Origin: Saccharina japonica
Lineage: Eukaryota; Sar; Phaeophyceae; Laminariales; Laminariaceae
Assembly: GCA_008828725.1 (NCBI GenBank)
Contig: MEHQ01001112.1
Coordinates: forward strand, 113,019-177,018
Length of the DNA: 64,000 nucleotides
Reading direction: 5' to 3'
Within the stretch, counting starts at the first letter, position 1, and each line of letters starts with the position of its first letter. Under the pieces are notes generated by a model, which saw only the letters and a program-made list of their open reading frames with translations, was not told the DNA's origin and ran no database searches. The translations under genes were made by a program, and so were the position numbers. Below, in pieces: positions 22,413 to 35,078 of the stretch.

Positions 22413-25400
22413 CTTCCTAGGTGGGCTCGGTTGGTGTCGGGGGTCTCCCCTGTGAAATGGAAGACAGGAGAAAGCAAAGGGATGTCGATACGATGCGAGC
22501 AATCTGCAACAAGCTGCACACTTGGCATTTGAGCGAGTAATAAGATAACAGTACGAGTACTATATACCTGCCGACGTAAAGTCGAGCACGTATAGCGTTA
22601 TAGGCAAGTCCTGGATGATTTCCGACTTGTGAGTACATTATATTTTGTTACTTTCCTGCCCAACCCGTGGGCGTTTATATAACATCCGAGGCATTGCGGA
22701 CAGGCCAATGGTCACAACATTCCTAATATGTTTCGCGCAGAGGGTTCAGCATTTCCAATCCCACAGCATAAATTGATCCCTATGAACAAGTTACTTACGT
22801 GCGCTAATGTCACTGTGCACATGACTCGGAGGGCTAGATTGCAGACCTTCCAGTTCTACGGTACTACTACAGTGGTGTGTTGCCCATATTACGATAACCC
22901 CGGGACAAGCCCGTAAACGTGATCTTATCTCTACGAGGGTAATATCTTTTTCTACTGACTATACCAATTCCCAATAGGTTGTTTCCTCGCGACAAGCCGA
23001 TTCACCTGGTCTCATCTCTGCTATGGCCTTAAACCGGATGGTTTCATTACATAACTACTGCCACTACAGTATAAGTACTCCAATATTTCTATCGCTGCAG
23101 CTCGTGCACGGAGACCGAAATGTATTTGATGACACAGTCATACAGGGATTTTCCGCCGAACAGAAATTCCCATTAAACGAAAATGACCTCTCAGGAAACT
23201 GCGGCTGCGTTGGGATGGACGAGGCCAGGTTTACCACACGAAGGGTAGATGGGGCCCAACATTCAGACATACATAGTACGATGGTACGAGCTGGTCCGGC
23301 CTCGAGGAGAGCGCGGTGCTTTTCTACGCTTTCGGGGCACAGCCACTCGACGTTTGAGCTGAAACGCTGTGTATAACGTCTTAAGCGTATTACCAAAGTC
23401 ACCCCTACGGGACCAAATAACGAAACGTTAAAGGGATATTTGTTGTTATTCGAAACAACTCTATTTGGTTGTCTCGAAATATCGGTTGAAAGCACCCAAA
23501 CCATGTTGGTCGCCGAGGCATCGCCTGGGCGGGAGCGCTGCTAATGACGTGTCAAAACGTTCAGGCCAAACACTGCCCCTCAATGATTACTTGGTGTCTC
23601 GTATGGAAATGTCTCGACCTGATACTGCCTGATATTGAGGATCGTATGCTCGCGATATCTCTGGGTATACGTCGAATTACTTGCGGCAGGCGAGGGTCAG
23701 CATGTCGATGGCTGTGCCCTGCACCAAGGAGAGTTCACATCGAGTACAAGGTAAACCGCAGTACACTTGTTTCGCACTTTATCAATCAGATGTAAAGGCC
23801 GATATACCTCCGTACATGATGTAATGCACTGAGCATGATATGTTTCCACGAAATCAACTCAACTACAGTACCACCGTTTGCATCGTCTACAAGATGTGCC
23901 CTAGGCCCAGAAACACTACCGTTTCAATATTTGGACGTATGGTGCTCCCAAATGATGGCGAAGCTGCAGAGAAAGTATCGATCAAAGTATAGTGTGGGTC
24001 AAACCAGCTGGTAACGTGTTTTTCCCGCCCATGGCAGCGGCGATGGCAGGCATAGCATTGCAGAGGTGAAGGAGAGGGTGTTAGGGTGAATGTATACACT
24101 GCGGTTTAAATACAGGCATGTTAATGTATGGTTTAAAGTAGTTTGTCCCCAAAACGGCGCCAGCAGGTACAGGTCAAGGAGCAATCCCGCGGTAGGGGTA
24201 CCACTTTTAGGCTAAACATTGTTTCACCGGTTGTGCTCCTCACGATCCCGTATGTTCGGTACGACCTCAACACCGGCACCCTACACTCCGGTAAGATCGT
24301 TACCACCGTCAAACGTAACCCGGGACTGGGGTGACAGCCTTTATCCCCAACACTCTTAGACGTTTGAGGTCATCATGGACAGTCCCAACAGGACTGGTAT
24401 CCTGGTCGACGTTTCTTGAATCAGTTTTGGTATGACGATGGTTGGACCAGAGACCGGAAGACAGGGACTTCCTGCTTTCTGCGTAGTCATGAATAAGGGC
24501 ATTATTACCAGAATGTTCGTCGCTGTCGAACGCGACAGGTGCTTGCCCACGTGGCTATACCGTGAGTCGGGCAGAAGAGTAGTAGACTCAATTTACACTA
24601 ATATCAGACAACACATCAGGTGGGTCAATACCGTTTGGTCAAGAGGTCCAACCACATAAAACACACGGGAGGTGATAGCCGCGCCTAATTGTTACCGGCA
24701 GCCCCACTCAAGCATACACGGGCAGTATAGTTGGTATCAAAGCTCGGGTCGTATCGTTAACATCATGGACTGCAGCTCGGATGGGTACCTTCACACTCCA
24801 GAGGCATACTAAACAATGGCTCGACACATATTACGAAAACTCAAAATATCGCAAACCGGTATCGAGCCGCCGGATACCACAAACATACACACAACACGTT
24901 GAAGATACCCTGTACTTTTTTGTACCTGGTATGATACAACTATTTTCATGCTCAAACAAACACCACAGCAGTGCCTGTATTGTGACGGATGAGCACCCGG
25001 ACACCACCCACGTTGAGGCGAAGGAGGCTAGGCGATGTCTATTGAATTCCGCCACACACTACCAGGTACGACGTACTCTTACGAACGAATAGTCTTCTCG
25101 TTCGTAGAAAGTAGCATGTTTGTCAGTGGATCTCGCAATTTGGATCCCTCCTACGTATTTATTCCTGTCTCCGTCCAGTACATTTATAGAGCAGATACTC
25201 GCTTGGCGCACAATACGAAAGCAACTAGTTAATATGTATACATCGGACACCCGGTCTGTTTCCGAACCCTCGCATTTCGAAACGATAACTTATTACCTAG
25301 ACGTAAATTATGTTAAAGTCGTCCCTGAGCCTCCACCACCATCTATTTATACGATCACTTAGGGCACACATCCTTAACATGAAGGTTCGCCTCTCTGGCC

Positions 25401-25613
25401 ACTTTTCATAATACTGACGAGCCCTTAAGACGCCAAACGACCGACCGCTCGACTGGCAGATATCCATGTCCACAGGAAACCGCGAAACCGCCATGTGCGA
25501 CTTGCCGCGAGGGTAGTTTCTACCCTCAATCAACGTTTCTAGCGCAGTAAGAATGCTGGTGTAGCTGCTTTTTCACTACAACCATCATCGATGCGGCAAA
25601 GCCAGCTGCACCA
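22413..25613. other. No supported gene
   Basis: Frames up to 146 codons (23064-23504 minus) and 117 codons (23023-23376 plus) overlap each other in opposite senses and have no recognisable domain. The DNA is rich in GTACC/ACCAGGTAC words but shows no repeat boundary. Confidence 0.4.
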
Positions 25614-25860
25614 GACGCGTGCTACGGTAGAGGTAGCACTTTTTGGCTGGATTATTTTCTGAACGATAGGGCTCCTTAACCCAAATTCTTCGGACTTTCA
25701 TTTTTGTGACGAAATATGTTTCAGAATTTACTTCGGTCATGCGATTTCTCATCCGGTAGCACTTTTATTTTCCCCCAAAATCATTTTTTCGGTGAGGTAT
25801 GACGTTCCTTAAGTGGGGAGCTCAGAAAAAACATGGTGCACCTCTATCGTAGCATGCGTC
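25614..25860 (+). mobile_element. MITE family D, copy 2
   Basis: This is a 247-bp element with inverted ends GACGCGTGCTACGGTAG and GACGCATGCTACGATAG (right end read inverted). It is flanked by ACCA on both sides, matching a 4-bp target duplication. It is about 85% like copies 3 and 4. Confidence 0.8.
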
Positions 25861-25865
25861 ACCAC

Positions 25866-26850
25866 GTCCACCATGCCGGCAACGCAAGCGTGGGCGCTGC
25901 GGGTCTGCCGAAGGCCCTTCTGTTTTCAACACAGCATGAACCATCAGGGAAGATAAGCAACAACTCTTGCGCGGCTTCTACCGGGAAAAAGTCGCGTGGA
26001 AAACTTCAAGGGCCGTATGTGCTAATATACAGAGTACTATTGCGGCAGCGTACATGCGTATTCAGAAGAGTATCTGGCCGAAACAGATCCTCCTAGACGA
26101 TAACGATCAGGGAGGGTTCTACAAGCACCTCAACTCTACGGAGGGAACATAGCGAGAAGCGAGCGCTTTATTGCGGACGAAGATGGCATACTGCCACAGG
26201 ATAGAGCGATCATTGGTGCTAGAGGGGTGAGCCTTTTAAAACCTCTTCGGGACATCAAATCGCAGCAACGTGACCGGACTATCATCGACTGACTTCCACT
26301 GCAAACGATTGGACCATGGCCTGGAGACGGAACCACGTTTTGACGAGATGACGGAAACAAATGCAGCCATGCAGAACTGGGAAGCAATAGGGCCAGATGG
26401 CCTTGCGGCTGATTTTCTAAATCTCAACCACCCCTAATTAATTCAGCGCTTCCGCCATAATACCATTGCAAATGTCTGGACATCGGGACAATTCCCCCCA
26501 ACAACGGACAGATGCGATCAAAACGATACTAAACAACATAAAGATAACTCTGATAGCACCAACTACAGACGGATTTCGGGCTTTGCTCATGCAGGCAATG
26601 TGTTGCTGAAACTCGTCGAGTCCCGCCGTAGCAAATACTCGAACGATTCAGACATGCATTCCGAAGAACTGTGCGGCTTTCGTCCGTCACGATCAAGAGT
26701 TGGCATGTTCTTGTCGTGCGCTACGATTGCAATAACTTCTTTCCGAGAGAGAAGAATTTCCTTGTGCATGTGATTCATTTACCTGTAGAAAGCGTACGGC
26801 TCTGTCGAACGAGAGTTACACTTGTTGATGCAAGTACTCACACGCTTGGG
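25866..26850 (+). mobile_element. Decayed non-LTR retrotransposon (LINE) reverse transcriptase
   Basis: Fragments in shifting plus frames match the linker and reverse transcriptase of LINEs. In order they are DDNDQGGFYKHLNSTEGT (about 26098), ERFIADEDGILPQDRA (26160), NWEAIGPDGLAADFL (26378), NYRRISGFAHAGNVLLK (26560), CGFRPSRS (26672) and KAYGSVEREL (26788). These correspond to the GPDGLPAE, NYR-ISL..KVLLK, CGFRP-RST and KAYDSVDREL blocks of the fingers/palm region. Frameshifts and stops interrupt every block, and the YADD region and endonuclease are not found. It is a 5'- and 3'-truncated, long-dead copy with its left end next to a family D MITE. Confidence 0.85.
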
Positions 26851-29094
26851 CGCTTAGGCCCAGACGGGGCGTTTGCGACGCTCCTCACTCCCACCGTTGT
26901 TGTAGAGTGTTCTCCTTATGCTTTTAGTACCAGAATATGCCTGGTACCTGGTAAACTACATCACCTGTCAGCTGGTACCTGGCGCACTGATATTGGACTA
27001 AATATATGTCCTAACAAAAGTGACATGAAATAGATGCCTGGCATATAGCTTGAACTTGTACATACCCACCTCGACCACCTGGTCCCTCGTGTGGTGCTAC
27101 TGTTGGTAGTCGTGGTCTAGAACATCACAAACCGAACTAACATACTGCATCCATCCCAGAGTATACCAAGTGTATGTACCTCCAGTACCTGGCCTCACGG
27201 GTCTGATATCTCACAATCGCCGAGGCAAGCAGAGCAGTGACACACAGTAGTGACAAAACTGGTGCTACGATACCCTATATTCCTCTGCATTGTTTTAAGC
27301 GTGTATGCCTTTTGACTTCACGCTGCACATCGTCATTGCATAGTTCTTGCACGGTGCGTCAAAATCCTTTACGTAGTATGTCCAGGTCCCAGTTTTACTG
27401 AGGTACAAATATGGTATTCGTGTAGACTTCAAGGTCTCAAATATAAGCGACAAGCATGTATCAAACATATAAAAAGCTACCTAATATTTACGACCAGACT
27501 GATACTGTCGTAATGACAGACAGCCGTAAGGGTGTACTCCATGAGGCAGGACGAAAACACCAGAACATCACATGGGCGGAGCCAACGAGCTCAACCGTGG
27601 AGGGTGGATAATACGATGAGCGATGGCCAATCAATGTGTCGGCGATGGCGTCGGGGGTGTTACTCGTGTATTTGTTGGGGGGAAACATCGAAGGTTCGAG
27701 TCTTCTGATTTCAAGAACACACCCGCACACGCGCTTATAATCTTCGCGCAAGAAAACACTAGCCTCTTGAAAGGAATTCGATGACGGTGACACGCTGACG
27801 TTGGCCGAGTTTGCGTTACGGTTCAATACGATGTGTTTGGCTGTCGTTTGTGCGCGACACACTAGTTGTTTCAAGCCTAGGGCATCCCCTTCCGTGAGAG
27901 TCCTATGTCCACGCCTTGTTTTGGAGTTATACCCTGTATCTTGGCACACGTGTTACGGAGGCCCCTGCTAAGCCGTTACCCGATGGCTGGTTTTTATTTT
28001 CGCTTATCCCCCAGGTATGCTGTAGACGTTTGTGATATTTGGGATGAAAACATCCATTCGTTTCCGTCGAAACCAAACACAAAAACCGCCCCCTTTGTCA
28101 ACGGCTCGCAGGAGCAAGTGAAACACGTGTGTTCAGTGTCGAGGTCTGTCTCCAAAAGTCGTTTTGGATACTTGGGACTCTTGTGCGGTTAAGTGAAACA
28201 AATAAGGGTTGCCTCGAAATTACCGTACGTTGTTGCAATATACAATGAACTTTCGCCTGCACACAGTACTTGATTTGCTCAAACGCAGCTAGTTCTTCCA
28301 CTATTTGCGCGGAACTTGCTACGGGCATGCCTGGGAGTAGCTAAAATCCGTTCGTTTGAAAATATAACAGACCAAATGGTCCTGCGGAGATGTTTACTGA
28401 TTCTGACCTCTTTTACGCCCCGCGGTTACTCGTGAAAACTGTTTGCCGCTAATACCAACTCTAGGACCTATACATAAAACTGGTATGTTCACCCTGTTAC
28501 GCCGTTCATGGCGGCCAGTCCGATACCTGAGGTGTGGCAGTCGTGTAGATACTGCGATTGACATTCGTGTCTGACAAGCACATGTGATGGTAGGCTTGAA
28601 CTAGCTTGTAGCTGTCGGGACTAACGGTTTATGCGGACGAACGAGCACGGGTCCTTCCATGAGATCAGTTACACAAGGAGGGAGAATGTTGCTACAGTTG
28701 TATTACAGTATGTAATCAGGAAAGGCTGTATACACGTGCGCTGGTACTGCTCGATAACGACCACACCAAATCAGGCAAGCCAGGGGGCGAGTGGGAAATG
28801 TCGTACATATTGAATAGCGTATCATATATTTCGCCGGGACTGCGATCATCGCCACAGCCAGGGGCGAAGTGCACAGTTGGAGTAGGATTATAAACGCACT
28901 GTCACGCGGATGTGCATGCCCTCGGTTTATTTTGTTCACGCTGTCCCGTGAAAATGGTGGCCAAGGCACAAGGCACCCTGCTGTTCCTAGACGTGCGCAA
29001 GTGGAAGTTTACGATGGAACTATATGTACCCCCATGGATGCGTTCGTGGACGTGATGGCAAAAGTGAACTAATGTGGTAGATTCAATTCGTTGT
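26851..29094. other. No supported gene
   Basis: The longest frame (27488-27949 minus, 153 codons) shows no domain. A cluster of GGTACCTGG/CCAGGTACC words lies at 26930-26980. I see no repeat borders. Confidence 0.4.
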
Positions 29095-29366
29095 AGACAA
29101 AACGATCTGTCTGGCAGCTCCATTATGCACACCCGTACCACTATGTTTGCTGAGACCGTGTCGTGTGTTATCATTCCCAACAAGAGAGCCGACACGACGC
29201 TCCCGACTCGCCAAGCACGATCGGTATTTGGGGTGCCGTCACGGTTGCGTCAAAAGAGGAATGCGTGTAGAGGCTGCATGTGCTGGGCGATCGTGGCGGT
29301 ACATTGATTAATTTTTTTCGTTGCAAGAGTGAGTGCGATCGGGGTACGTCGTACCTCGAAAATCGG
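29095..29366 (+). repeat. Repeat family A, copy 3 (3' part)
   Basis: This aligns with the right half of copy 2, sharing GATCTGTCTGGCAGCTC, GCCGACACGA-GCTC, GACTCGCCAAGCACGATCGG, GGTGCCGTC and GTGCGATCGGGGTACGTCG. It stops abruptly against family B sequence in inverse orientation. Confidence 0.65.
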
Positions 29367-29503
29367 AGTTAAAACGGTATCAGCAGCAGGAGAAACTGCC
29401 ATTTTGCAAAGTCGTCTTTGGGTACCAGGGGTATGTCGAATCGTGTTTGAGTAAAAGGCTCGTTTCGTGATGAAACAATCGTCTGATCGATACGCCTCCT
29501 GAC

Positions 29504-30824
29504 TAGAGGTGGGCACCTTTTAAGAAAAAAACCGGTTTAAACCGGTTATTGGAAACCCAGCAGGCGTGCCCGAGTAGACGGTTTTTGGCAAAATAAACCG
29601 CAGTTTTTGGGCCGATTTAAACCGGAAAAAACCGCGGTTAACCGGTTAACCGGTTTAAACCGGCAGAATCGTACCGACTCTTGACTGATTACACTGCTAC
29701 GTACAGCAGTAGTAATATAGTACGGGTCGAAGATGACTTGGTTCTAGTGTCTGGGTGACTTGGTAATTGCGTGTGGGCCGAGAACGGTTTTGTTTTAGTG
29801 CGGGAGATATAAATATACTTGATTTCAGTGTAGGTATCCTATTTGACTTGGGTTTTGTGTGCGAGTCGAAAATACTTCGTTTTAGTGTGGGTGGTTGAAA
29901 CTGACTTGGTTTTAGTGTGGGGGCATCTAAATTGTCTTAGGTTTAGAATAGAGATCGAAATTGACTTGATTTTAGTGTTAGGGATGAATTTTCAACTTGT
30001 TTTTTGTGTGGGGGATTGAAGTATAAATTATTTTGTGTGAGGATAGTAATTCACTTGATTTTTTTGCGAGGGCTCGAAATTTGTTTGGTTTTTAGTGTCA
30101 GGGCTAAAAATGGCTTGGTTTTAGTGTCTGGATGGAAATTGACTGTTTTGGGGGATCGAAGTTCACTTGCTCTTTGTGTGCGGGCCGAAACTAACTTGGT
30201 TTTGGTGTGCGGGGCTAAAAGGTGCGCCGTGCACCGCTAAACTCTACTATTAATAACCCGTTAATATTAATCATTATAATTATAATTATAATTATAATAA
30301 TAATAATAATATTAACATAGATAACGCGCTGCTTTATTGTTGGCAGGAGTCTTTTTTCGTCAATTCGCTTCGCTATATATTAATCCAGTGGTATGCAGCG
30401 CCTAACCCTGTCGGTCGTAGATCTGCTGCGGTCTCGACTGCCCACGAAAATCGCACTGCAGCAGCAGCAATCGGTGTTGTAGTACCTGTGGCAGCAGTGT
30501 CGTATTTATAATGAGTTATACCTGGAATTCACGTTACCCCGTAAAATGTATGCTGTGCTGTTGTTGTACCATACCACCTCGTGTTCTATTGGTACGCTAA
30601 CAGTGGCTCGGAATTCACATACACAGCATGCACTGGACGCATAAATACGGTTTTATTCAATGATTTGGAGGCGTTTCATGTTGTCATCCGGTTTAAACCG
30701 GTTTTCGGTTAACCGGTTTAAACCGGCTGAAAAAAACCGGTTTAAACCGGTTTTTGGATTCGAGAATAACGCCTCCTTGGCCGATTTTCGGTTTTTTAAT
30801 TTTCCCTCTAGGTGCCCACCTCTA
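29504..30824. mobile_element. Non-autonomous hAT element with perfect 8-bp TSD
   Basis: The element is 1321 bp and begins TAGAGGTGGGCACC and ends GGTGCCCACCTCTA, a perfect 14-bp terminal inverted repeat. It is flanked by CTCCTGAC at 29496-29503 and 30825-30832. The TIR sequence and the 8-bp target duplication are those of the hAT superfamily. Subterminal regions at both ends carry multiple GGTTTAAACCGG palindromes (likely transposase-binding arrays, by analogy with other hAT elements). The interior is a 30-bp minisatellite plus AT repeats and holds no transposase, so it must have been mobilised in trans. The preserved TSD implies a fairly recent insertion. Confidence 0.92.
29725..30235. repeat. 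Degenerate about 30-bp minisatellite inside the hAT element
   Basis: The unit is close to GACTTGGTTTTAGTGTG followed by GGGGATCGAAATT and is repeated about 16 times with many changes. An ATT/TAA-rich microsatellite follows at about 30270-30316. Confidence 0.8.
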
Positions 30825-31440
30825 CTCCTGACACACAAATGTTGATGACTTACGCTCTCTAAAACCACTCATCTGTCGGAAGTCTAAGCCTAGAAATCAG
30901 AGAAATGTCGTTTTCCGTGTAGTCATGAACAGGTAGAAAGTCTACCATAATTAGTATGGCAACTGAAACAAAAACGTTTTTTTTTATTTGCTCTTATATT
31001 TATTACCCGAAGGGGCCCTAAACAGAAATACTTCAGTACTACTGTACCCCCTATAAATCCAGAATACCACAGTATTCCCTCTATAAAACCTGAATACCAC
31101 ACTACCGGTACTGGTTTCCTGTATGAACCGCGTTCTATGCTCCAGCAGGTCCTTCTTATATTCACCATGTTAAGACCAACTATTATGGGGAAAAATTGAG
31201 CCGTGATTTCTGACGATTATTTTTCCAGTTTTGAGGATCCAGAAATATGTGCATGAGAAATAAGGACCATCTATTATGGGTTCTCATTTTTTAAACTGGT
31301 TCTGCAAAGTATTGGTTCGTCTTGTTTGCGTCAAACGACGCAAAGCCAACGGCCGCCGCACCACTGCGAGAGTCGTCTTGGCATCCAATTATGGATGGAT
31401 TTTCGTCGTGGACGTCGAATCGCCATCGCCGCTGCTGCCG

Positions 31441-31445
31441 CCACC

Positions 31446-31476
<31 letters not shown>

Positions 31477-31602
31477 CGACGTCGAATCGACATCGCTGCT
31501 GCTGGTATCGCTTCCATGGGAGAGAGAAGCGATAGCTTTTACACAGGCATCATAGCATTAAACTTCGAACTCCAGACAAGGGGCGGTGCCGGCGCCCCCA
31601 CC

Positions 31603-31633
<31 letters not shown>

Positions 31634-31754
31634 CGACGTCGAATCGACATCGCTGCTGCTGGTATCGCTTCCATGGGAGAGAGAAGCGATAGCTTTTACA
31701 CAGGCATCATAGCATTAAACTTCGAACTCCAGACAAGGGGCGGTGCCGGCGCCC
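31441..31754 (+). repeat. 157-bp tandem duplication with CTG run
   Basis: The unit begins CCACCGCTGCTGTTGCTG, holds a (CTG)n run and GGTATCGCTTCCATGGGAG, and ends at GGTGCCGGCGCCCC. It occurs twice here and once in duplication unit 2 (about 38123-38280). A poly-C tract follows. The Leu-run frame over it is unlikely to be a gene because 157 is not a multiple of three. Confidence 0.85.
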
Positions 31755-31769
31755 CCCCCCCCCCCCGCT

Positions 31770-34190
31770 CTACGCCTGAACAGTATGTATATACAACTTC
31801 AACCAGGGGACGGTTAAGAGCCACCCCCCCCCTCCTTGATACAAGGCCTCTTCCGTACCACTACAAAATACGATGATGATGTGCGGAGAGATCACAGCTG
31901 TGTGGATGGCTGCGGTGACTCCAACAACAATAAACGAGCACGTATATATCTTCTAATTAATGCAAAACGCCAATCCAATAGGGACACCAACTACTGCCTA
32001 GGCCTACAGTAGTTTTATTGACTCGTACCCTGCCTACGTGCTTCTGTGTATATATAAGCTTGTCTTAGTACGCCACCGTCGGGGAAATCGCGAAAAACAC
32101 CCCAGACACTCCCGACTCCCCGGACACTCCAGCTCGGACACTCACTAAACACAATGTCAAGATGAAAATCCCAAGAACGGTAAAAGTTTGCTGAATCGCC
32201 GAATTACGGGTGCATATCAGGAATGCACGTATGCATGCATGCCCACTTACTATAAGACAATACAGCACCCAACAAAGTAGCTAAGCAGAACACCAACCGG
32301 CACCACCAGGTATGTTATATATACAGAAAGCAATGCTTTAACACGCCTCCCTTTTTGCCACTGTAAACAAAACCACGAAAAAACAAGGCTAAAACAAACA
32401 TTTTCAAGGGATTTGGGTGGGGAGGGGGGGAGTGAGGTGTATGGCATCCAAATCCTCGCACGCCCCTGCTCAACATGCACAGCAGTGTGTGTGTGCGCCA
32501 GTCTGCTCTGCTGTGCCTTGGTGCGTGTTTGTCATCACACATGTTCACTGGATTCAGCACACATATGTTATCCCTCTTCGTGAGGCCCTCTGGGTCATAT
32601 TTTGATATTTTGTCATATTTTGGGTCAGGAGCACCCTGTGCTGTACCTTAAAACGCTGTATGTTCTCAAGAGGGCGGTTACCGCCTATTGGGGTATTATC
32701 AAAAGCCCTCTGCTCCCTTCTTCCCCTCGCTGCCTCGGCAAGGTTTTTGCTTCGACACGGCCCATAGCGACGGGGGGGGTCTTTCTAGCGAGCAAGGCTA
32801 GATTCACCCTCAAGCGGACCGATACCTTCTTGCTGCTGCGCACCCGCCGCGAAGCGTGTGCAGCGGTAGAGTTGGATCGGCACTGGTGCGTCAGGCGCAA
32901 AAGTCCAGATGCACGGGCCGTTTTGGCCGTCGGTGTAGACAGCAATGTCCATCTCACTTTTGTGCGCGGAGGCAGACGCCATCAGAAAGGTGGACGGACA
33001 CTACGTACACGGCCCTAGGTATGTTTGCTAGAGGGAGCTGTACTGTCTCAGTGACCTGGCTTCGCCATCAAAGGAGGAGGGAGCGTGTGGCGACGAGCTG
33101 TTGTTGGACTGGTCAATCCCTTCAGCGCGAGAATTTTTAATTTCCAGACCAAGCACCCTGAGTGCAACGAGAGAGAAAGCGAGGAGCCGACTGGGAAGGA
33201 CAGCAACGAGAGCGTGTACGGACGAAGCGGATCGAGTGTGGTCGTGCTAGGACTGGCCGAGCGGCACCGGAGCGGCGCGCCTGAGCAGCAGCACAGCAGC
33301 GCGCCGGCGCAGCAGCACAGCAGCGCACAGGAGAAGCGATCCGGAGCACGGACGACATCGACCCGTGACGGACGAACATTATTGTTTTTCTGTTTTCTGT
33401 TGACAAATTCTTCGCTTTTTCCCCCGAATGTTGTTGTTGGGTCGGTGTGGATGACGTCACTGGTTTTGTAGAGAGACGCGGCAGAGATGGCGCGGACACC
33501 CCGGGTGCCTTCATTGTGTGCCTGACTGTGGAAGACCCCTTCAATGTGGAACGATTCCTAATCAGTGTCGATGTTTATAATGCTGTGCCTAACACAGACC
33601 GTTCAGGATAGATTCGGGTAATTGTCAATGGACATGATGGCTTTGGTTGGCTGTTCTTTTTCACTGTGTGCCCGCGGACTGTCATTCTGGCAGCACTTCA
33701 GACAGCAAGCAGCTGCGTGCTCCATCTTGTTCCCACGCCTACCGTGTGTTTTTGTACAGACAGCAATTCAGACAGTAGTTACGCTGTAGTCGGCAAATTC
33801 ATTGGTAAAGAGTGGGAGGGGGGGGGGGGGGGCGATGCTGCTGTAGTCGAATGGAGATTGCGGGCGTGTAGTTCAGTTTTGGACACGCATAACATGCTGT
33901 AGGGATTTTAGGTGTACCTCTTCGGACTTGTGTATCCTTTCCCTGCTAAGTGTACGTGTTCTTTAGGATTCTCTGATGGCTCTAGCACTTTTGTGACCAC
34001 GGGCCGTGATCTTGCTAGATCAGACTATAGGGATTAGCAACTGAAACGAGTTTAATGTGATGACAACAACAACAACAATAGGACGGTCAACCGCCCTGTC
34101 TCCAATAGGGCGGTCTTTCGAGATAGGGCGGTCAGAGTCTCGGTGCACTACACCGCCTTATATAGCCCCCCCTACTACGAGTACTGCTGT
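31770..34190. other. Duplicated non-coding stretch
   Basis: It holds (CA)- and (GCAGCACA)-rich minisatellites (33280-33330), a poly-G tract (33820-33833) and several AGGGCGGT motifs in both orientations (32664, 34082-34132). It also has a 65-codon minus ORF at 32785-32982 (MDIAVYTDGQNGPCIW) that is conserved in unit 2 but not assignable. No gene is supported. Confidence 0.45.
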
Positions 34191-34443
34191 GACGCGTGCT
34201 ACGGTAGAGGTAGCACTTTTTGGCTGAATCGTTTTCTGAACGGTCTATTAAAGGCTCCTTAACCCAAATTCGTCGGACTTTCATTTTTGTGACGAATAAT
34301 GTTTCAAAGTATACTTCGGTCATGAGATTTCGCATCCGGCAGCCCTTTTAGTTTCCTCCAAAACCGTTTTTTCAGAGTGGTATGGAGCTCCTCAAGTTAG
34401 GAGCTCAGAAAAAACATAGTGCACCTCTATCGTAGCATGCGTC
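34191..34443 (+). mobile_element. MITE family D, copy 3
   Basis: Inverted ends GACGCGTGCTACGGTAG and GACGCATGCTACGATAG are flanked by CTGT on both sides (a 4-bp target duplication). It is nearly identical in unit 2 at 40723. Confidence 0.85.
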
Positions 34444-34472
34444 CTGTACTTTAGTTGATATTATTTGTCTGT

Positions 34473-34920
34473 CACATCTCCGGGAGAAGCACGACACTTT
34501 TGTCTTTTGTTATTTTTTTTCTGATCTGTTTTATTTTAATTACCTGGTATTTTCATTTGAAGAACACATACGCACATGGAGGGAATATGGAGAAAACCAA
34601 ACGCGAAATACGAATGGACGGAAAGTAAACGCAAGAAGTGAACACATAAAGACAAACTGAAACCAATAGAGCGGTCGTAGAACCGCTGTCGTGCCCCCTG
34701 CGGGAGCTGCGACGGCAAGCAACACAACACGTATACGTAAGCAAAACAGGTACAAAGAATCTCCGAGAAAAACACCGAAAAAGTTTGAGCTCGCCCAAGG
34801 CTCGCCATCCACGAAGCTACTCGTAGGCTGGACATCTTTCATATCACCATACAGCAGTAAGAACAACAACGAAAGGGGAAGCAGTGTTTTTATTGGGAGT
34901 GCCAAACAGGGCCGGCCGTG
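34473..34920. repeat. Family C fragments in opposite orientations
   Basis: Bases 34473-34535 match the plus-strand family C block TGTCACATCTC-GGGAGAAGCACGACA. From about 34540 to 34830 the minus strand matches the early part of family C (GGATGGCGAGC..., GCACGACAGCG-T-CTAC). Their head-to-head arrangement suggests a rearranged or foldback copy. Confidence 0.55.
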
Positions 34921-35078
34921 TATTAACCATAGACGACAAGGCAGCACAACGTGCTAAATTGTTTTAAAACCACGAGGGGCGTCCACACATTCGGCGCATC
35001 CGAATGGGGATAGAGTGTATACAAATCCGGCGAACGCAGCTTCTCTTCGTCAAGAGTTCAGACTCGGCCCTCGTCATC

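Larger units (their letters stand above)
29367..31025 (-). repeat. Repeat family B copy split by a hAT insertion
   Basis: On the minus strand the left part of family B occupies about 31025-30825: GGGCCCCTTCGGG, then GTTTCAGTTGCCATAC, then TGACTACACGGAAAACGAC. It resumes at 29503-29367 with GTCAGGAGGCGTATCGATCAGACG and AAATGGCAGTTTCTCC-type sequence. The two pieces become contiguous when the hAT element and one 8-bp target copy are removed. Confidence 0.75.

Noticed and set aside
27488-27949. 153-codon minus ORF
   Set aside because: No recognisable motif, no conserved partner in the window, and no splice or signal features.
31276-31692. 138-codon ORF with a poly-Leu run
   Set aside because: It is produced by the CTG microsatellite and the 157-bp tandem duplication, which shifts frame between units.
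32785-32982. 65-codon minus ORF MDIAVYTDGQNGPCIW, recalling an RNase H start
   Set aside because: It is short and conserved only because the whole segment is duplicated. No further RNase H blocks follow.
32660-34140. Possible TIR element bounded by AGGGCGGTTACCGCC-type sequences
   Set aside because: The motif is itself palindromic and occurs several times at one end, so inverted ends cannot be established and no target duplication was found.
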